From Nicotiana tabacum (Eukaryota > Streptophyta > Magnoliopsida > Solanales > Solanaceae), in assembly GCF_000715075.1 (NCBI RefSeq), contig NC_134085.1:158438178-158502177 (forward strand): a DNA stretch of 64,000 nt. Reading direction: 5' to 3'. A program made the position numbers and the translations under genes. Each line of letters starts with the position of its first letter. Position 1 is the stretch's first letter. Shown here piece after piece: positions 31,216-45,100 of the stretch. The notes under the pieces were generated by a model. The model searched no databases and was not told the origin of the DNA. It saw only the letters and a list, made by a program, of their open reading frames with translations.

Positions 31216-34200
31216 CAAAAGGGTCCACATTCGCAAAGAAATGGACACCCATTTATCCCCAGCAAGTAAGACCATCAGGCAAGATGATTGATACAAATAG
31301 GCTGGGTCGGGAATCTATGGTACACGTCATGATCATAAGGACCAGTCATGTCATCCAGATAAGTTTTTTGGTTCAGAAAGATTTTTCTCCTTTTCTACCT
31401 TTTTCATTTTCTTTCTAAAAATTTGTTTTGAAAAGGATCTTTCAAAGTTTACTACCAGAGACCGAAGGGGTCCAAAAGCAAAATACGAAAGGGATAGGCC
31501 AAAAACCGAGAATAAGACAAAAGGCGTCGGTCGCAAAACCAAAGGACGAATTGTGTAGAAAGAAGGGTGACGTAAAGAGAGCGGAAAATGACGGGTGAAG
31601 GATTTGTGGACCAAGTTCCAAGAAGGTTTCCCCGCAGAATGTTGATAAATCCCGGACCCAAATCTGAAGTGGTCAGACAGGGAAATCAATCCGGTGCAAG
31701 ATATCCCCAGGCAATGCAATTCTATGCCTTGCAATTCCGGGAGGAAATAAAACTCCTAAAGGAGTGGTTTCGGGAGGGAAGCGGACTCCCATAGTTTGAT
31801 TCTGTAAAGATAAAAGCAGAAAAGGGGATAAATGGAAAACCATCCCCATCAGGAAGGTCACCCCCAGCAAGCAACTTTGTCCACCAACCAGTTGTGGGGG
31901 CACAGAGCAAGAAAAGAGAAAGAGAGGAAAAAATCATCCCCCACCGGAAAGACACCGCTGCCCACCATGATTAAAACTAACTAAATCCTTTTTGTCTGCT
32001 GCAGGAAAATAAAGGTTGATGATGGCAAAAGGACGCGATGTTAGAAAGATCACCAAAAACGGGGCAGAAAATTTTCTGCCGTTGTCACAAATTTTCTTGG
32101 AGGAACGAGGAAACAAATCCAAATACTTTCTGTTCTAGGTCGCCCACCAGTATAATGCGGGAATACATTTCTGTTCTAGGTCGCCCACCAGTATAATGCG
32201 GGAATACTTTCTGTTCTAGGTCACCCACCAGTATAATGCGGAAATACATTTCTGTTCTAGGTCGCCCACCAGTATAATGCGGGAATACTTTCTGTTCTAG
32301 GTCGCCCACCAGTATAATGCGGGAATACTTTCTGTTCTAGGTCGCCCACCAGTATAATGCGGGAATACTTTCTGTTCTAGGTCGCCCACCAGTATAATGC
32401 GGGAATACTTTCTGTTCTAGGTCGCCCACCAGTATAATGCGGGAATACATTTCTGTTCTAGGTCGCCCACCAGTATAATGCGGGAATACATTCATGTTCT
32501 AGGTCGCCCACTAGTATAATGCGGGAATACATTTCTGTTCTAGGTCGCCCACCAGTATAATACGGGAATACTTTCTGTTCTAGGTCGCCCACCAGTATAA
32601 TGCGAGAATACATTTCTGTTCTAGGACGCCCACCAGTATAATGCGGGAATACATTTCTGTTTTAGGTCGCCCACCAGTATAATTCGGGAATACTTTCTGT
32701 TCTAGGTCGCCCGCCAGTATAATGCGGGAATACATTTCTGTTCTAGGTCGCCCACCAGTATAACGTGGGAATACTTTCTGTTCTAGGTCACCCACTAGTA
32801 TAATGCGGGAATACTTTCTGTTCTAGGTCGCCCACCAGTATAATGCGAGAATACTTTCTGTTCTAGGTCGCCCACCAGTATAATGCGGGAATACATTTCT
32901 GTTCTAGGTCGCCCACCAGTATATTGCGGGAATACTTTCTGTTCTAGGTCACCCACCAGTATAATGCGGGAATACTTTCTGTTCTAGGTCGCCCACCAGT
33001 ATAATGCGGGAATACTTTCTGTTCTAGGTCGCCCACCAGTATAATGCGGGAATACTTTCTGTTCTAGGTCGCCCACCAGTATAATGCGGGAATACTTTCT
33101 GTTCTAGGTCGCCCACCAGTATAATGCGGGAATACTTTCTGTTCTAGGTCGCCCACCAGTATAATGCGGGAATACTTTCTGTTCTAGGTCGCCCACCAGT
33201 ATAATGCGGGAATACTTTCTGTTCTAGGTCGCCCACCAGTATAATGCGGGAATACCTTTATGTTCTAGGTCGCCCACCAGTATAATGCGGGAATACATTC
33301 ATGTTCTAGGTCGCCCACTAGTATAATGCGGGAATACTTTCTGTTCTAGGTCGCCCACCAGTATAATGCGGGAATACTTTCTGTTCTAGGTCGCCCACCA
33401 GTATAATGCGGGAATACATTTCTGTTCTAGGTCGCCCACCAGTATAATGCGGGAATACATTTCTGTTTTAGGTCGCCCGCCAGTATAATTCGGGAATACT
33501 TTCTGTTCTAGGTCGCCCGCCAGTATAATGCGGGAATACATTTCTGTTCTAGGTCGCCCACCAGTATAACGTGGGAATACTTTCTATTCTAGGTCGCCCA
33601 CTAGTATAATGCGGGAATACTTTCTGTTCTAGGTCGCCCACCAGTATAATGCGGGAATACTTTCTGTTCTAGGTCGCCCACCAGTATAATGCGGGAATAC
33701 ATTTCTGTTCTAGGTCGCCCACCAGTATAATGCGGGAATACTTTCTGTTCTAGGTCGCCCACCAGTATAATGCGGGAATACTTTCTGTTCTAGGTCACCC
33801 ACCAGTATAATGCGGGAATACTTTCTGTTCTAGGTCGCCCACCAGTATAATGCGGGAATACTTTCTGTTCTAGGTCGCCCACCAGTATAATGCGGGAATA
33901 CTTTCTGTTCTAGGTCGCCCACCAGTATAATGCGGGAATACTTTCTGTTCTAGGTCACCCACCAGTATAATGCGGGAATACTTTCTGTTCTAGGTCGCCC
34001 ACCAGTATAATGCGGGAATACTTTCTGTTCTAGGTCGCCCACCAGTATAATGCGGGAATACTTTCTGTTCTAGGTCGCCCACCAGTATAATGCGGGAATA
34101 CATTTCTGTTCTAGGTCGCCCACCAGTATAATGCGGGAATACATTCTGTTCTAGGTCGCCCACCAGTATAATGCGGGAATACATTTCTGTTCTAGGTCGC

Positions 34201-35849
34201 CCACCAGTATAATGCGGGAATACTTTCTGTTCTAGGTCGCCCACCAGTATAATGCGGGAATACTTTCTGTTCTAGGTCGCCCACCAGTATAATGCGGGAA
34301 TACATTTCTGTTCTAGGTCGCCCACCAGTATAATGCGGGAATACATTTCTGTTCTAGGTCGCCCACCAGTATAATGCGGGAATACATTTCTGTTCTAGGT
34401 CGCCCACCAGTATAATGCGGGAATACATTTCTGTTCTAGGTCGCCCACCAGTATAATGCGGGAATACATTTCTGTTCTAGGTCGCCCACCAGTATAATGC
34501 GGGAATACATTTCTGTTCTAGGTCGCCCACCAGTATAATGCGGGAATACATTTCTGTTCTAGGTCGCCCACCAGTATAATGCGGGAATACATTTCTGTTC
34601 TAGGTCGCCCACCAGTATAATGCGGGAATACATTTCTGTTCTAGGTCGCCCACCAGTATAATGCGGGAATACATTTCTGTTCTAGGTCGCCCACCAGTAT
34701 AATGCAGGAATACATTTCTGTTCTAGGTCGCCCACCAGTATAATGCAGGAATACTTTCTGTTCTAGGTCGCCCGCCAGTATAATGCGGGAATACATTTCT
34801 GTTCTAGGTCGCCCACCAGTATAACGCGGGAATACTTTCTGTTCTAGGTCACCCACCAGTATAATGCGGGAATACTTTCTGTTCTAGGTCGCCCACCAAT
34901 ATAATGCGAGAATACTTTCTGTTCTAGGTCGCCCACCAGTATAATGCGGGAATACTTTCTGTTCTAGGTCGCCCACCAGTATAATGCGGGAATACATTTC
35001 TGTTTCTAGGTCGCCCACCAGTATAATGCGGGAATACATTTCTGTTCTAGGTCTCCCACCAGTATAATGCGGGAATACATTTCTGTTCTAGGTCGCCCAC
35101 CAGTATAATGCAGGAATACTTTCTGTTCTAGGTCGCCCGCCAGTATAATGCGGGAATACATTTCTATTCTAGGTCGCCCACCAGTATAACGCGGGATTAC
35201 TTTCTGTTCTAGGTCACCCACCAGTATAATGCGGGATTACTTTCTTTTCTAGGTCGCCCACCAGTATAATGCGGGAATACTTTCTGTTCTTGGTCGCCCA
35301 CCAGTATAATGCGGGAATACTTTCTGTTCTAGGTCGCCCACCAGTATAATGCAGGAATACCTTTATGTTCTAGGTCGCCCACCAGTATAATGCGGGAATA
35401 CATTCATGTTCTAGGTCGCCCACCAGTATAATGCGGGAATACATTTCTATTCTAGGTCGCCCACCAGTATAATGCGGGAATACTTTTTGTTCTAGGTCGC
35501 CCACCAGTATAATGCGGGAATACATTTCTGTTCTAGGTCGCCCACCAGTATAATGCGGGAATACTTTCTGTTCTAGGTCGCCCACCAGTATAATGCGGGA
35601 ATACTTTCTGTTCTAGGTCGCCCACTAGTATAATGCGGGAATACTTTCTGTTCTAGGTCGCCCACCAGTATAATGCGGGAATACTTTCTGTTCTAGGTCG
35701 CCCACCAGTATAATGCGGGAATACATTTCTGTTCTAGGTCGCCCACCAGTATAATGCGGGAATACTTTCTGTTCTAGGTCGCCCACCAGTATAATGCGGG
35801 AATACTTTCTGTTCTAGGTCGCCCACCAGTATAATGCGGGAATACATTT

Positions 35850-38800
35850 CTGTTCTAGGTCGCCCACCAGTATAATGCGGGAATACATTTCTGTTCTAGG
35901 TCGCCCACCAGTATAATACGAGAATACTTTCTGTTCTAGGTCGCCCACCAGTATAATGCGAGAATACTTTCTGTTTTAGGTCGCTCACCAGTATAATGTG
36001 GGAATACTTTCTGTTCTAGGTCGCCCACCAGTATAATGCGGGATTACCTTTCTGTTCTAGGTCGCCCACCAGTATAATGCGGGAATACATTTCTGTTCTA
36101 GGTCGCCCACCAGTATAATCCGGGAATACTTTCTGTTCTAGGTCGCCCACCAGTATAATGCAGGAATACATTTCTGTTCTAGGTCGCCCACCAGTATAAT
36201 GCGGGAATACTTTTCTGTTCTAGGTCGCCCGCCAGTATAATGCGGGAATACTTTTCTGTTCTAGGTCGCCCGCCAGTATAATGCGGGAATACTTTCTGTT
36301 CTAGGTCGCCCGCCAGTATAATGCGGGAATGCTTTCTGTTCTAGGTCGCCCGCCAATATAATGCGGGAATACTTTCTGTTCTAGGTCGCCCACCAGTATA
36401 ATGCGGGAATACTTTCTGTTCTAGGTCGCCCACCAGTATAATGCGGGAATACTTTCTGTTCTAGGTCGCCCACCAGTATAATGCGGGATTACCTTTCTGT
36501 TCTAGGTCGCCCACCAGTATAATGCGGGAATACATTTCTGTTCTAGGTCGCCCACCAGTATAATCCGGGAATACTTTCTGTTCTAGGTCGCCCACCAGTA
36601 TAATGCGGGAATACTTTCTGTTCTAGGTCGCCCACCAGTATAATGCGGGAATACATTTCTGTTCTAGGTCGCCCACCAGTATAATGCGGGAATACATTTC
36701 TGTTCTAGGTCGCCCACCAGTATAATGCGAGAATACTTTCTGTTCTAGGTCGCCCACCAGTATAATGCGGGAATACTTTCTGTTCTAGGTCGCTCACCAG
36801 TATAATGCGGGAATACTTTCTGTTCTAGGTCGCCCACCAGTATAATGCGGGAATACTTTCTGTTCTAGGTCGCCCACCAGTATAATGCGGGAATACTTTC
36901 TATTCTAGGTCGCCCACCAGTATAATGCGGGAATACTTTCTGTTTTAGGTCGCCCACCAGTATAATGCGGGAATACATTTCTGTTCTAGGTCGCCCACCA
37001 GTATAACGTGGAAATACTTTCTGTTCTAGGTCGCCCACTAGTATAATGCGGGAATACTTTCTGTTCTAGGTCGCCCACCAGTATAATGCGGGAATACTTT
37101 CTGTTCTAGGTCGCCCACCAGTATAATGCGGGAATACATTTCTGTTCTAGGTCGCCCACCAGTATAATGCGGGAATACTTTCTGTTCTAGGTCGCCCACC
37201 AGTATAATGCGGGAATACTTTCTGTTCTAGGTCACCCACCAGTATAATGCGGGAATACTTTCTGTTCTAGGTCGCCCACCAGTATAATGCGGGAATACTT
37301 TCTGTTCTAGGTCGCCCACCAGTATAATGCGGGAATACTTTCTGTTCTAGGTCGCCCACCAGTATAATGCGGGAATACTTTCTGTTCTAGGTCACCCACC
37401 AGTATAATGCGGGAATACTTTCTGTTCTAGGTCGCCCGCCAGTATAATGCGGGAATGCTTTCTGTTCTAGGTCGCCCGCCAGTATAATGCGGGAATACTT
37501 TCTGTTCTAGGTCGCCCGCTAGTATAATGCGGGAATACTTTATGTTCTAGGTCGCCCACCAGTATAATGCGGGAATACTTTATGTTCTAGGTCGCCCACC
37601 AGTATAATGCGAGAATACATTTCTGTTCTAGGTCGCCCACCAGTATAATGCGGGATTACTTTCTGTTCTAGGTCGCCCACCAGTATAATGCGGGAATACA
37701 TTTCTGTTCTAGGTCGCCCACCAGTATAATGCGGGAATACATTTCTGTTCTAGGTCGCCCACCAGTATAATGCGGGAATACTTTCTGTTCTAGGTCGCCC
37801 ACCAGTATAATGCGGGAATACTTTCTGTTCTAGGTCGCCCACCAGTATAATGCGGGAATACATTTCTGTTCTAGGTCGCCCACCAGTATAATGCGGGAAT
37901 ACATTTCTGTTCTAGGTCGCCCACCAGTATAATACGAGAATACTTTCTGTTCTAGGTCGCCCACCAGTATAATGCGGGAATACTTTCTGTTTTAGGTCGC
38001 TCACCAGTATAATGTGGGAATACTTTCTGTTCTAGGTCGCCCACCAGTATAATGCGGGATTACCTTTCTGTTCTAGGTCGCCCACCAGTATAATGCGGGA
38101 ATACATTTCTGTTCTAGGTCGCCCACCAGTATAATCCGGGAATACTTTCTGTTCTAGGTCGCCCACCAGTATAATGCAGGAATACATTTCTGTTCTAGGT
38201 CGCCCACCAGTATAATGCGGGAATACTTTTCTGTTCTAGGTCGCCCGCCAGTATAATGCGGGAATACTTTTCTGTTCTAGGTCGCCCGCCAGTATAATGC
38301 GGGAATACTTTCTGTTCTAGGTCGCCCGCCAGTATAATGCGGGAATGCTTTCTGTTCTAGGTCGCCCGCCAATATAATGCGGGAATACTTTCTGTTCTAG
38401 GTCGCCCACCAGTATAATGCGGGAATACTTTCTGTTCTAGGTCGCCCACCAGTATAATGCGGGAATACTTTCTGTTCTAGGTCGCCCACCAGTATAATGC
38501 GGGATTACCTTTCTGTTCTAGGTCGCCCACCAGTATAATGCGGGAATACATTTCTGTTCTAGGTCGCCCACCAGTATAATCCGGGAATACTTTCTGTTCT
38601 AGGTCGCCCACCAGTATAATCCGGGAATACTTTCTGTTCTAGGTCGCCCACCAGTATAATGCGGGAATACTTTCTGTTCTAGGTCGCCCACCAGTATAAT
38701 GCGGGAATACATTTCTGTTCTAGGTCGCCCACCAGTATAATGCGGGAATACATTTCTGTTCTAGGTCGCCCACCAGTATAATGCGAGAATACTTTCTGTT

Positions 38801-41800
38801 CTAGGTCGCCCACCAGTATAATGCGGGAATACTTTCTGTTCTAGGTCGCTCACCAGTATAATGCGGGAATACTTTCTGTTCTAGGTCGCCCACCAGTATA
38901 ATGCGGGAATACTTTCTGTTCTAGGTCGCCCACCAGTATAATGCGGGAATACTTTCTATTCTAGGTCGCCCACCAGTATAATGCGGGAATACTTTCTGTT
39001 TTAGGTCGCCCACCAGTATAATGCGGGAATACATTTCTGTTCTAGGTCGCCCACCAGTATAACGTGGAAATACTTTCTGTTCTAGGTCGCCCACTAGTAT
39101 AATGCGGGAATACTTTCTGTTCTAGGTCGCCCACCAGTATAATGCGGGAATACTTTCTGTTCTAGGTCGCCCACCAGTATAATGCGGGAATACATTTCTG
39201 TTCTAGGTCGCCCACCAGTATAATGCGGGAATACTTTCTGTTCTAGGTCGCCCACCAGTATAATGCGGGAATACTTTCTGTTCTAGGTCACCCACCAGTA
39301 TAATGCGGGAATACTTTCTGTTCTAGGTCGCCCACCAGTATAATGCGGGAATACTTTCTGTTCTAGGTCGCCCACCAGTATAATGCGGGAATACTTTCTG
39401 TTCTAGGTCGCCCACCAGTATAATGCGGGAATACTTTCTGTTCTAGGTCACCCACCAGTATAATGCGGGAATACTTTCTGTTCTAGGTCGCCCGCCAGTA
39501 TAATGCGGGAATGCTTTCTGTTCTAGGTCGCCCGCCAGTATAATGCGGGAATACTTTCTGTTCTAGGTCGCCCGCTAGTATAATGCGGGAATACTTTATG
39601 TTCTAGGTCGCCCACCAGTATAATGCGGGAATACTTTATGTTCTAGGTCGCCCACCAGTATAATGCGAGAATACATTTCTGTTCTAGGTCGCCCACCAGT
39701 ATAATGCGGGATTACTTTCTGTTCTAGGTCGCCCACCAGTATAATGCGGGAATACATTTCTGTTCTAGGTCGCCCACCAGTATAATGCGGGAATACATTT
39801 CTGTTCTAGGTCGCCCACCAGTATAATGCGGGAATACTTTCTGTTCTAGGTCGCCCACCAGTATAATGCGGGAATACTTTCTGTTCTAGGTCGCCCACCA
39901 GTATAATGCGGGAATACATTTCTGTTCTAGGTCGCCCACCAGTATAATGCGGGAATACATTTCTGTTCTAGGTCGCCCACCAGTATAATACGAGAATACT
40001 TTCTGTTCTAGGTCGCCCACCAGTATAATGCGGGAATACTTTCTGTTTTAGGTCGCTCACCAGTATAATGTGGGAATACTTTCTGTTCTAGGTCGCCCAC
40101 CAGTATAATGCGGGATTACCTTTCTGTTCTAGGTCGCCCACCAGTATAATGCGGGAATACATTTCTGTTCTAGGTCGCCCACCAGTATAATCCGGGAATA
40201 CTTTCTGTTCTAGGTCGCCCACCAGTATAATGCAGGAATACATTTCTGTTCTAGGTCGCCCACCAGTATAATGCGGGAATACTTTTCTGTTCTAGGTCGC
40301 CCGCCAGTATAATGCGGGAATACTTTTCTGTTCTAGGTCGCCCGCCAGTATAATGCGGGAATACTTTCTGTTCTAGGTCGCCCGCCAGTATAATGCGGGA
40401 ATGCTTTCTGTTCTAGGTCGCCCGCCAATATAATGCGGGAATACTTTCTGTTCTAGGTCGCCCACCAGTATAATGCGGGAATACTTTCTGTTCTAGGTCG
40501 CCCACCAGTATAATGCGGGAATACTTTCTGTTCTAGGTCGCCCACCAGTATAATGCGGGATTACCTTTCTGTTCTAGGTCGCCCACCAGTATAATGCGGG
40601 AATACATTTCTGTTCTAGGTCGCCCACCAGTATAATCCGGGAATACTTTCTGTTCTAGGTCGCCCACCAGTATAATGCGGGAATACTTTCTGTTCTAGGT
40701 CGCCCACCAGTATAATGCGGGAATACATTTCTGTTCTAGGTCGCCCACCAGTATAATGCGGGAATACATTTCTGTTCTAGGTCGCCCACCAGTATAATGC
40801 GAGAATACTTTCTGTTCTAGGTCGCCCACCAGTATAATGCGGGAATACTTTCTGTTCTAGGTCGCTCACCAGTATAATGCGGGAATACTTTCTGTTCTAG
40901 GTCGCCCACCAGTATAATGCGGGAATACTTTCTGTTCTAGGTCGCCCACCAGTATAATGCGGGAATACTTTCTATTCTAGGTCGCCCACCAGTATAATGC
41001 GGGAATACTTTCTGTTTTAGGTCGCCCACCAGTATAATGCGGGAATACATTTCTGTTCTAGGTCGCCCACCAGTATAACGTGGAAATACTTTCTGTTCTA
41101 GGTCGCCCACTAGTATAATGCGGGAATACTTTCTGTTCTAGGTCGCCCACCAGTATAATGCGGGAATACTTTCTGTTCTAGGTCGCCCACCAGTATAATG
41201 CGGGAATACATTTCTGTTCTAGGTCGCCCACCAGTATAATGCGGGAATACTTTCTGTTCTAGGTCGCCCACCAGTATAATGCGGGAATACTTTCTGTTCT
41301 AGGTCACCCACCAGTATAATGCGGGAATACTTTCTGTTCTAGGTCGCCCACCAGTATAATGCGGGAATACTTTCTGTTCTAGGTCGCCCACCAGTATAAT
41401 GCGGGAATACTTTCTGTTCTAGGTCGCCCACCAGTATAATGCGGGAATACTTTCTGTTCTAGGTCACCCACCAGTATAATGCGGGAATACTTTCTGTTCT
41501 AGGTCGCCCGCCAGTATAATGCGGGAATGCTTTCTGTTCTAGGTCGCCCGCCAGTATAATGCGGGAATACTTTCTGTTCTAGGTCGCCCGCTAGTATAAT
41601 GCGGGAATACTTTATGTTCTAGGTCGCCCACCAGTATAATGCGGGAATACTTTATGTTCTAGGTCGCCCACCAGTATAATGCGAGAATACATTTCTGTTC
41701 TAGGTCGCCCACCAGTATAATGCGGGATTACTTTCTGTTCTAGGTCGCCCACCAGTATAATGCGGGAATACATTTCTGTTCTAGGTCGCCCACCAGTATA

Positions 41801-41860
41801 ATGCGGGAATACATTTCTGTTCTAGGTCGCCCACCAGTATAATGCGGGAATACTTTCTGT
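35850..41860. repeat. Higher-order repeat block 1 (three copies, about 2.02-2.06 kb)
   Basis: The variant TCGCTCACCAGTATAATGTG recurs at 35,981, 37,997 and 40,053 (spacings 2,016 and 2,056). GTCGCCCGCTAGT recurs at 37,511, 39,567 and 41,583 (2,056 and 2,016). The 40-bp difference is one extra monomer (AATCCGGG type) in the middle copy, near 38,600. Confidence 0.85.
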
Positions 41861-42199
41861 TCTAGGTCGCCCACCAGTATAATGCGGGAATACTTTCTGT
41901 TCTAGGTCGCCCACCAGTATAATGCGGGAATACTTTCTGTTCTAGGTCGCCCACCAGTATAATGCGGGAATACTTTCTGTTCTAGGTCGCCCACCAGTAT
42001 AATGCGGGAATACTTTCTGTTCTAGGTCGCCCACCAGTATAATGCGGGAATACATTTCTGTTCTAGGTCGCCCACCAGTATAATGCGAGAATACATTTCT
42101 GTTCTAGGTCGCCCACCAGTATAATGCGGGAATACATTTCATGTTCTAGGTCGCCCACCAGTATAATGCGGGAATACTTTCTGTTCTAGGTCGCCCACC

Positions 42200-45100
42200 A
42201 GTATAATGCGGGAATACCTTTCTGTTCTAGGTCGCCCACCAGTATAATACGAGAATACATTTCTGTTCTAGGTCGCCCACCAGTATAATCCGGGAATACT
42301 TTCTGTTCTAGGTCGCCCACCAGTATAATGTCGGAATTCATTTCTATTCTAGGTCGCCCACCAGTATAATGCGGGAATACATTTCTGTTCTAGTTCGCCC
42401 GCCAGTATAATGCGGGAATACTTTCTGTTCTAGGTCGCCCGCCAGTATAATGCGGGAATGCTTTCTGTTCTAGGTCGCCCGCCAGTATAATGCGGGAATA
42501 CATTTCAGTTCTAGGTCGCCCACCAGTATAATGCGGGAATACTTTCTGTTCTAGGTCGCCCACCAGTATAATGCGGGAATACTTTCTGTTCTAGGTCGCC
42601 CACCAGTATAATGCGGGAATACTTTCTGTTCTAGGTCGCCCACCAGTATAATGCGGGAATACATTTCTGTTCTAGGTCGCCCACCAGTATAATGCGGGAA
42701 TACATTTCTGTTCTAGGTCGCCCACCAGTATAATGCGGGAATACTTTCTGTTCTAGGTCGCCCACCAGTATAATGCGGGAATACTTTCTGTTCTAGGTCG
42801 CCCACCAGTATAATGCGGGAATACATTTCTGTTCTAGGTCGCCCACCAGTATAATGCGGGAATACATTTCTGTTCTAGGTCGCCCACCAGTATAATGCGG
42901 GAATACTTTCTGTTCTAGGTCGCCCACCAGTATAATGCGGGAATACTTTCTGTTCTAGGTCGCCCACCAGTATAATGCGGGAATACTTTCTGTTCTAGGT
43001 CGCCCACCAGTATAATGCGGGAATACCTTTCTGTTCTAGGTCGCCCACCAGTATAATACGAGAATACATTTCTGTTCTAGGTCGCCCACCAGTATAATCC
43101 GGGAATACTTTCTGTTCTAGGTCGCCCACCAGTATAATGCGGGAATTCATTTCTATTCTAGGTCGCCCACCAGTATAATGCCGGAATACATTTCTGTTCT
43201 AGTTCGCCCGCCAGTATAATGCGGGAATACTTTCTGTTCTAGGTCGCCCGCCAGTATAATGCGGGAATGCTTTCTGTTCTAGGTCGCCCGCCAGTATAAT
43301 GCGGGAATACATTTCTGTTCTAGGTCGCCCACCAGTATAATGCGGGAATACTTTCTGTTCTAGGTCGCCCACCAGTATAATGCGGGAATACTTTCTGTTC
43401 TAGGTCGCCCACCAGTATAATGCGGGAATACTTTCTGTTCTAGGTCGCCCACCAGTATAATGCGGGAATACATTTCTGTTCTAGGTCGCCCACCAGTATA
43501 ATGCAGGAATACATTTCTGTTCTAGGTCGCCCACCAATATAATGCAGGAATACTTTCTGTTCTAGGTCGCCCGCCAGTATAATGCGGGAATACATTTCTG
43601 TTCTAGGTCGCCCACCAGTATAACGCGGGAATACTTTCTGTTCTAGGTCACCCACCAGTATAATGCGGGAATACTTTCTGTTCTAGGTCGCCCACCAGTA
43701 TAATGCGGGAATACTTTCTGTTCTAGGTCGCCCACCAATATAATACGGGAATACTTTCTGTTCTAGCTCGCCCACCAGTATAATGCGGGAATACATTTCT
43801 GTTCTAGGTCGCCCACCAGTATAATGCGGGAATACATTTCTGTTCTAGGTCGCCCACCAGTATAATGCGGGAATACATTTCTGTTCTAGGTCGCCCACCA
43901 GTATAATGCAGGAATACTTTCTGTTCTATGTCGCCCGCCAGTATAATGCGGGAATACATTTCTGTTCTAGGTCGCCCACCAGTATAATGCGGGAATACTT
44001 TTTGTTCTAGGTCGCCCACCAGTATAATGCGGGAATACATTTCTGTTCTAGGTCGCCCACCAGTATAATGCGGGAATACTTTCTGTTCTAGGTCGCCCAC
44101 CAGTATAATGCGGGAATACTTTCTGTTCTAGGTCGCCCACCAGTATAATGCGGGAATACTTTCTGTTCTAGGTCGCCCACCAGTATAATGCGGGAATACT
44201 TTCTGTTCTAGGTCGCCCACCAGTATAATGCGGGAATACTTTCTGTTCTAGGTCGCCCACCAGTATAATGCGGGAATACTTTCTGTTCTAGGTCGCCCAC
44301 CAGTATAATGCGGGAATACCTTTCTGTTCTAGGTCGCCCACCAGTATAATACGAGAATACATTTCTGTTCTAGGTCGCCCACCAGTATAATCCGGGAATA
44401 CTTTCTGTTCTAGGTCGCCCACCAGTATAATGTCGGAATTCATTTCTATTCTAGGTCGCCCACCAGTATAATGCGGGAATACATTTCTGTTCTAGTTCGC
44501 CCGCCAGTATAATGCGGGAATACTTTCTGTTCTAGGTCGCCCGCCAGTATAATGCGGGAATGCTTTCTGTTCTAGGTCGCCCGCCAGTATAATGCGGGAA
44601 TACATTTCAGTTCTAGGTCGCCCACCAGTATAATGCGGGAATACTTTCTGTTCTAGGTCGCCCACCAGTATAATGCGGGAATACTTTCTGTTCTAGGTCG
44701 CCCACCAGTATAATGCGGGAATACTTTCTGTTCTAGGTCGCCCACCAGTATAATGCGGGAATACATTTCTGTTCTAGGTCGCCCACCAGTATAATGCGGG
44801 AATACATTTCTGTTCTAGGTCGCCCACCAGTATAATGCGGGAATACTTTCTGTTCTAGGTCGCCCACCAGTATAATGCGGGAATACTTTCTGTTCTAGGT
44901 CGCCCACCAGTATAATGCGGGAATACATTTCTGTTCTAGGTCGCCCACCAGTATAATGCGGGAATACATTTCTGTTCTAGGTCGCCCACCAGTATAATGC
45001 GGGAATACTTTCTGTTCTAGGTCGCCCACCAGTATAATGCGGGAATACTTTCTGTTCTAGGTCGCCCACCAGTATAATGCGGGAATACTTTCTGTTCTAG

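Larger units (their letters stand above)
30296..32121 (+). other. 3' untranslated region of element B upstream of the array
   Basis: Non-coding. In order: an A-rich purine tract (30,470-30,545), structured motif copy B3 (30,556-30,613), and short GTGCATA-type repeats (30,614-30,675). Then come three degenerate copies of a GTGAAAACCTTC repeat (31,027-31,215) and unique sequence up to the array. Short ORFs here are not convincing. Confidence 0.7.
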
